Origin: Rhizohabitans arisaemae
GTDB lineage: Bacteria; Actinomycetota; Actinomycetes; Streptosporangiales; Streptosporangiaceae
Assembly (NCBI RefSeq): GCF_025996515.1
Contig: NZ_BLRH01000009.1
Coordinates: 744,001 to 808,000 of the forward strand
Direction: 5' to 3'
Length of the DNA: 64,000 bases
Shown: piece by piece, positions 59,530-64,000 of the stretch
Numbering within the stretch: position 1 is the stretch's first letter
How the letters are laid out: each line of letters begins with the position of its first letter
Notes under the pieces: model-generated
Databases searched by the model: none
Told to the model about the DNA's origin: nothing
Seen by the model: only the letters and a program-made list of their open reading frames with translations
Position numbers and translations under genes: made by a program

Positions 59530-59864
59530 GGGAACAGCACGTCCGCGTCGAAACAGGTGCGATCGCCGGTGTGGCAGGCCGCACCCACCTGGTCCACCTT
59601 GACCAGCAGGGTGTCGCCGTCGCAGTCCAGGGCCACCTGCTTCACATGCTGCGCGTTGCCCGAGGTCTCGCCCTTGACCCAGTACGAGGAGCGGCTCCGC
59701 GACCAGTACGTCGCCCGGCCGGTGGTCAGCGTGCGATGCAGGGCCTCGTCGTCCATCCAGGCGAGCATGAGCACCTCGCCGGTGTCGTGCTGCTGGACCA
59801 CCGCGGGCACCAGACCGTCTGCGGACCGCTTCAGCCGAGCGGCGATCTTGGGGTCAAGAGGCAT
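59526..59864 (-). CDS. hisI: Phosphoribosyl-AMP cyclohydrolase
   Basis: Histidine biosynthesis enzyme opening the adenine ring of PR-AMP, 112 aa. Metal-binding Cys/Asp motifs are visible: [29 protein letters not shown], and the substrate-binding [24 protein letters not shown] lies 6 nt before the ATG, suggesting a leaderless start. Typical length. It heads the small membrane protein run leading to trpCBA. Confidence 0.95.
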   Translation of the reverse strand: MPLDPKIAARLKRSADGLVPAVVQQHDTGEVLMLAWMDDEALHRTLTTGRATYWSRSRSSYWVKGETSGNAQHVKQVALDCDGDTLLVKVDQVGAACHTGDRTCFDADVLFP

Positions 59865-59879
59865 ATCTCAAGCTTAGGG

Positions 59880-61661
59880 CTACGACCGGGCGGAGGAGCG
59901 CCAGGAGGCGTGCAGGTCGGCGTAGACGCCGGGGAGCGCGACCAGGTCGGCGTGCGGCCCCCGCTGCACCAGGCGGCCCGCCTCGAAGACGAAGACCTCG
60001 TCGGCCGCCTCCGCGGTGGAGAGCCGGTGGGCGATGGAGACCGCGGTACGGCCCCGGGTCACGCCCTCCAGCGCCCGCGCCAGCCGTACCTCCGTCGCGG
60101 GGTCCACCGCCGAGGTGGCCTCGTCCAGCAGGAGCAGATCCGGGTCGGCGACGTAGGCGCGGGCCAGGGCGACGAGCTGCCGCTCCCCCGCCGAGAGCGA
60201 CTCGCCGCGCTGGCCGACCGGGGTGTCCAGGCCCTGCGAAAGGCCCTCCAGCCAGTCGCCGAGGCCGAGCTCGGTCAGCGCGAGCGCGATCTCCTCGTCG
60301 GTGGCGTCCAGACGCCCGTACCGGATGTTCTCCGCCAGGGTCGCGTCGAAGAGGAACCCGTCCTGCGGCACCATCACGATCCGCTCCCGCAGGGAGGAGA
60401 ACCGCACGTCGCGCAAGTCCGTCCCGTCCACCAGAACCCGTCCCGAGACCGGGTCCATGAGCCGGGTGAGGAGCTTGGCGAAGGTGGTCTTGCCCGAGCC
60501 GGTCTCCCCCACCACCGCGATGCGCGACCTCGGGGCGATGTCGGCGGTGAGGCCGTGCAGGACCGTCGGGCCGTCCCCGTAGGCGAAGGAGACGTCCCGG
60601 AACGACACCGAGATCGGCCCCCGGGGCAGGACCGTCCCCTCGGGGCCGGGGTCGGCGACGTCGGGCGGGGTGTCGAGCACCCCGATGATCCGCCGCCAGC
60701 CCGCGATCGCGTTCTGCGCCTCGTTGAGCACCTCGGTCGCCATCTGCAACGGCCCGATGAACAGAGTGATCAGGAAGAGGAAGGCCACCAGGCTCCCCGC
60801 GGTGATCTCCCCGGCGACGCCCAGCCGGACGCCCAGGACGACCACCGCGGCGAGCGCGACGGCCGCGATGACCTCCGCGGAGGAGAACGTGAAGGCGACG
60901 ATCTTCTGAGCGCGGGTCTGGGCCACCCGGTGCGCCTCGATCGTGGTGTCGATGCGGCGCGCCGTGTGCGCCTGTGAGCCGTACGCCCGGATCACCGAGG
61001 TACCCACCACGGACTCGCTGACCGCGGCCAGCATGTCCCCGGCCCGCTCCCGCACCTGGGTGTAGGCGCGTGAAAGCCTGCGCTGGAAGAACCGGAGCGC
61101 GAAGGCGAGCGGCGCGAAGCAGGCCCACACCAGCAGGGTGAGCTGCCAGGAGTAGACGGCCATGAGCACGGTGGCGACGAGCAGCTGCCCGAACAGGACG
61201 ACGATCAGCATGCCCGCCCACATCATGAACGTGCTGATCTGGTCGACGTCACCGGTCACCCGGGACACCAGCGCCCCGCGGCGCTCGGAGTTCTGAGTGA
61301 GCGTGGAGAGGTCGTGCACGTGCCGGAACCCCTTGGTCCGCAGCGTGGCGAGCCCGGCCTCCGTCGACCGGTAGAGCCGGACGTTCGTCAGGTACCCCGC
61401 CAGCGCGGTGAGCAGCACCGCCGCCGCGCAGACCAGGACCGCGTCCCGGATGAAGCCCAGGTCCGGCGCGGGACCGCGGAGCCCGTGGTCGATCGTCTGC
61501 TGGATCGCGATCGGCACGATCACCTTGCCGACGGTGGCGACCAGCGCGAGCGCGAGCGTCCCGATCAGCCCCTTGCGGAACTCCGGGGACAGGCTCAGCC
61601 CCCGGCGCAGGGTCGCCACGCCGCCGCGCTGGGCGACCGCGAGGTCGTTGAGCAGGCTCAC
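59880..61661 (-). CDS. ABC exporter, catalytic half (TMD-NBD)
   Basis: 593-aa half-transporter: six-helix membrane domain (about 30-330) fused to an ATPase domain. Walker A GETGSGKTT, Q-loop VPQDGFLF, signature LSAGERQ, Walker B LLLLDEATS and the H-loop His are all canonical, with the catalytic Glu present. It starts 37 nt after the partner gene, so the two likely form a heterodimer in which this subunit holds the consensus Walker B. Substrate unknown (lipid, peptide or drug). Confidence 0.92.
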   Translation of the reverse strand: MSLLNDLAVAQRGGVATLRRGLSLSPEFRKGLIGTLALALVATVGKVIVPIAIQQTIDHGLRGPAPDLGFIRDAVLVCAAAVLLTALAGYLTNVRLYRSTEAGLATLRTKGFRHVHDLSTLTQNSERRGALVSRVTGDVDQISTFMMWAGMLIVVLFGQLLVATVLMAVYSWQLTLLVWACFAPLAFALRFFQRRLSRAYTQVRERAGDMLAAVSESVVGTSVIRAYGSQAHTARRIDTTIEAHRVAQTRAQKIVAFTFSSAEVIAAVALAAVVVLGVRLGVAGEITAGSLVAFLFLITLFIGPLQMATEVLNEAQNAIAGWRRIIGVLDTPPDVADPGPEGTVLPRGPISVSFRDVSFAYGDGPTVLHGLTADIAPRSRIAVVGETGSGKTTFAKLLTRLMDPVSGRVLVDGTDLRDVRFSSLRERIVMVPQDGFLFDATLAENIRYGRLDATDEEIALALTELGLGDWLEGLSQGLDTPVGQRGESLSAGERQLVALARAYVADPDLLLLDEATSAVDPATEVRLARALEGVTRGRTAVSIAHRLSTAEAADEVFVFEAGRLVQRGPHADLVALPGVYADLHASWRSSARS

Positions 61662-61698
61662 CGGTGCACCATCCTCGTGTGGGTAACGGCCGGACCGC

Positions 61699-63543
61699 TC
61701 ACGCGGTCACCTCTTCGTCGAGTTCGTCCAGGTCGACCACGAGCCCGTTCCCCGCCACGGCCCGCCGCTCCGCCTCCTGCCGCTCGTAGGCCGTCACCAG
61801 GTTGGCGTAACCCGCGCAGCGGTCCAGCAGCTCCGGGTGGGTGCCCCGGTCCAGGATCCGGCCCCGCTCGATGTAGACGATCTCGTCGGCGAGGGCGATG
61901 GTGGCCATCCGGTACGCCACCACGAGCACCGTCGCCCCGCCGCCCTCGTCGAAGGACTCGCGCAGACCGGCGAGGATCCGCGCCTCCACCTGCGGGTCCA
62001 CGCTGGAGGTGGCGTCGTCCAGGATGAGCAGCCGGGGCCGCCTGACCAGCGCCCTGGCGAGGGCGAGACGCTGCCGCTGACCGCCGGAGAGCGTGGCGCC
62101 CCGCTCGCCGACCTTGGTGGACAGGCCGTCGGGGAGGGCGCTGACGAAGCCCTCGGCCTGGGCGAGCCGGAGCGCCGCCCAGATGTCCTCGTCGGGGATG
62201 GAAAGGCCCAGGGTGACGTTGCCGCGCACGCTGTCGTCGAAGAGGAAGCTCTGCTGCGGGACGAGGGCGGCGACCCGGCTGATCCCGTCCGCCGCGATCC
62301 GGCGGAGGTCGACCCCGTCCAGGGCGACCGTCCCCGCCGCGGGGTCGGTGAGCCGGACGAGCAGCTGGATCAGCGTGGACTTGCCGGACCCGGTGGGCCC
62401 GACCAGGGCGACGGTACGGCCGGGGGCGAGGTCGAGGTCGACGTCGTGCAGGATGCGGTCGTCGTCGTTGTAGGCGTACCCGACCCCCCGGACCTCGACC
62501 CGGGCGGGGCCCTCCGGCGAGAGCCGCACGTCGCCGTACTCCTGGGATCCGGTGGCGGTGAGCACCTCGCCGATCCGCGTCCAGCCGACGACGCTCCGCG
62601 GCAGCTCGGCGAGGACCCAGCCGAGGGCGCGGATCGGGAAGGCGAGCATGGTGAAGAGGAAGGCGACCTCGATGAGCTGTCCCGCGGTGACGGCGCCCGA
62701 GCCGAGCCGGGCCGAACCGACCAGCAGGACCGCCAGCACGCCCAGGGTGGGGACGGCCTCCAGCAGCGGGTCGAACAGGCCGCGGATCCGGCCGGCGGCG
62801 ACGTTGGCGTCCCGCAGCGCCCCGGCCGCGGCGGCGAACCGCCCGGTCTCGACCTCCTCGCGGCCGAGGGCCTTGACGACGAGCGCGCCGTCGAAGCTCT
62901 CGTGGGCGATCTCGCTGACCTCGGCCCTGAGCTGCTGCGCCTGGGTGACCAGGGGTGAGAGCTTGCGTTGGTAGATCAGATTGAGCACGGCGATGGCCGG
63001 GAAGACGAGGAAGCCGACGAGCGCGAGCACCGGGTCTGTGATCACCATCGCGACGGCCGCGGTGACCAGCATGACGATCACGCCCACCGCCATGGGGAGC
63101 GGGGCGAGCGGCGCCCAGGCGGCCTCCGCGTCGGCGCTGGCGTTCGACAGCAGCTGCCCGGTCGGATGCCGGTGGTGCCAGGAGAGCGGAAGCCTGAGAT
63201 ACTGCCCGGTCACCTCCCGCCGGGACCACGCCTGCATCCGGTACTGCATGACGCCGGCGAGGATCCGCCGCCCGATCACCCCCAAGGCGCGCAGCACCGC
63301 GACGCCGACGATGAGCAGCGCGGCGGCGGTGAGCGTCCCGGCGGTGGTCCGCCCGTCCCGGAACGCGGGAAGGATGGCGTGTTCCGTCGCCCAGCCGACG
63401 GCCCAGGCCGATCCGACGGTCATCACGCCGTAGACGGCGCTGGCGAGGACCGCTCCGGTGAAGACCGACTTTTCTGCTCTGATGGCCACTCCGATCACTC
63501 GGAGCCCCTGGCTCATCACGGCGGGGGTGACCTTCGTCGGCAC
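61699..63543 (-). CDS. ABC exporter, partner half with altered Walker B
   Basis: 614-aa half-transporter with N-terminal membrane domain and C-terminal NBD. Walker A GPTGSGKST and signature LSGGQRQ are intact, but Walker B reads LLILDDATS, with Asp replacing the catalytic Glu. This substitution is a hallmark of heterodimeric exporters such as TM287/288 or BmrCD, where one ATP site is degenerate. A charged tail follows (about 580-614). First gene of the pair; 119 bp divergent gap to the next gene. Confidence 0.92.
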   Translation of the reverse strand: MPTKVTPAVMSQGLRVIGVAIRAEKSVFTGAVLASAVYGVMTVGSAWAVGWATEHAILPAFRDGRTTAGTLTAAALLIVGVAVLRALGVIGRRILAGVMQYRMQAWSRREVTGQYLRLPLSWHHRHPTGQLLSNASADAEAAWAPLAPLPMAVGVIVMLVTAAVAMVITDPVLALVGFLVFPAIAVLNLIYQRKLSPLVTQAQQLRAEVSEIAHESFDGALVVKALGREEVETGRFAAAAGALRDANVAAGRIRGLFDPLLEAVPTLGVLAVLLVGSARLGSGAVTAGQLIEVAFLFTMLAFPIRALGWVLAELPRSVVGWTRIGEVLTATGSQEYGDVRLSPEGPARVEVRGVGYAYNDDDRILHDVDLDLAPGRTVALVGPTGSGKSTLIQLLVRLTDPAAGTVALDGVDLRRIAADGISRVAALVPQQSFLFDDSVRGNVTLGLSIPDEDIWAALRLAQAEGFVSALPDGLSTKVGERGATLSGGQRQRLALARALVRRPRLLILDDATSSVDPQVEARILAGLRESFDEGGGATVLVVAYRMATIALADEIVYIERGRILDRGTHPELLDRCAGYANLVTAYERQEAERRAVAGNGLVVDLDELDEEVTA

Positions 63544-63662
63544 GCGGAGGGTTCCTTTCGAGGGGGATGACTCCTATCTCCCTATCATCCGTGTCACCCA
63601 GTTTTATTCCGCCGATGCGGCCAATCTGCCCACCGAAGAACCCACCTGAAGCCCTAGTTAGT

Positions 63663-64000
63663 ATGCGAAAGGTGAGCAATGTCCGCGCGGAACGTGCCGC
63701 GATATGCGCAACCCTGGATCGAGCGGGCCCCGACGCCCCCACCCTCTGCGGGGACTGGACCACCGCCGACCTGACGGCCCACCTCGTCCTGCGGGAGCGC
63801 CGCCCGGACGCCGCCGGGGGGATCATCCTCAAGCCCCTCGCCCGCTACACCGAATCGGTCCAGACCGGGTTGAAGAACGGGCGCCCCTACCCTGAGCTGG
63901 TGGACCTCGTGCGCCAGGGCCCACCCGCGTGGTCGCCGTACGCCATCCCGCCGGTCGACGCCGCCGTGAACGCGGTGGAGCTCTTCGTCCACCACGAGGA
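63663..64000 (+). CDS. TIGR03085-like metal-binding protein (3' end outside window)
   Basis: N-terminal 112 residues of a DinB/maleylpyruvate-isomerase-like helical protein. PDAPTLCGDWTTADLTAHLVLRERRPDAAGG is the family hallmark, with the His of AHLVLRERRPD a probable metal ligand, and a later HH pair at the window edge. The ATG is at 63663; a GTG at 63672 giving a start MSNVRAER would fit family N-termini better but has no ribosome site. Divergent from the ABC genes. Confidence 0.85.
   Translation, partial: MRKVSNVRAERAAICATLDRAGPDAPTLCGDWTTADLTAHLVLRERRPDAAGGIILKPLARYTESVQTGLKNGRPYPELVDLVRQGPPAWSPYAIPPVDAAVNAVELFVHHE

Overview
The window is high-GC DNA with actinomycete gene order, GTG/TTG starts, ATGA-type overlaps and probable F420 enzymology. 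The gltBD, pyk, trpCBA-lgt and hisI neighbourhoods, together with an isolated second-type rpoB, suggest a filamentous rare actinomycete, possibly of the Streptosporangiales. The family is an inference; no rRNA is present to test it.

Layout. 1-5436: three secreted GH18 chitinases in tandem (the first cut by the window edge) with CBM2, CBM4/16-like and FnIII modules. 5437-6401: a long, relatively AT-rich non-coding leader. 6402-33855: a hybrid NRPS-PKS biosynthetic cluster, all on the plus strand and mostly coupled by overlaps: NRPS (A-T-C-A-T), PKS (KS-AT-KR-DH-ACP), MbtH, NRPS (C-A-T-C-A-T-TE), MFS exporter, TauD/SyrP-like dioxygenase, free carrier protein, a protein with degenerate KS and AT fused to C-A-T, a type II thioesterase and an LLM oxidoreductase. 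A strong bidirectional terminator closes it. 33987-37442 (minus): an rpoB with no rpoC, rplJ or rplL beside it and with unusual residues in the rifampicin region. 38092-39111: a 1-kb non-coding locus holding two divergent copies of a structured ~200-nt element and another large hairpin. 39112-49252: pyruvate kinase, a VapBC-type toxin-antitoxin pair, glutamate synthase (gltBD) and a BpsA-like aminopropyltransferase. 49227-59864 (minus): two paralogous membrane proteins, a VIT1-like transporter, lgt, a DsbA-like protein, a MauE/DoxX protein, trpA, trpB, trpC, small membrane proteins and hisI. 59880-63543 (minus): a two-gene, probably heterodimeric ABC exporter. 63663-end: the start of a TIGR03085-type protein.

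How the cluster may work. Hand-read adenylation codes point to Asp and Ser for the second NRPS and Gly for the degenerate-PKS/NRPS protein. The first NRPS has a loading A-T unit with an unassigned, perhaps aromatic or hydrophobic code and a second, divergent A domain. The PKS module looks competent for one malonyl extension plus reduction and perhaps dehydration. The TauD/SyrP-like enzyme could hydroxylate the Asp unit. Both thioesterases carry Cys instead of Ser at the nucleophile position, and the C-terminal TE also has Arg where the catalytic His is expected. The KS/AT at the front of the Gly protein lacks key catalytic residues. I do not recognise the product. The neighbouring solitary rpoB raises the testable idea of an RNA-polymerase-directed product or a resistant polymerase subunit.
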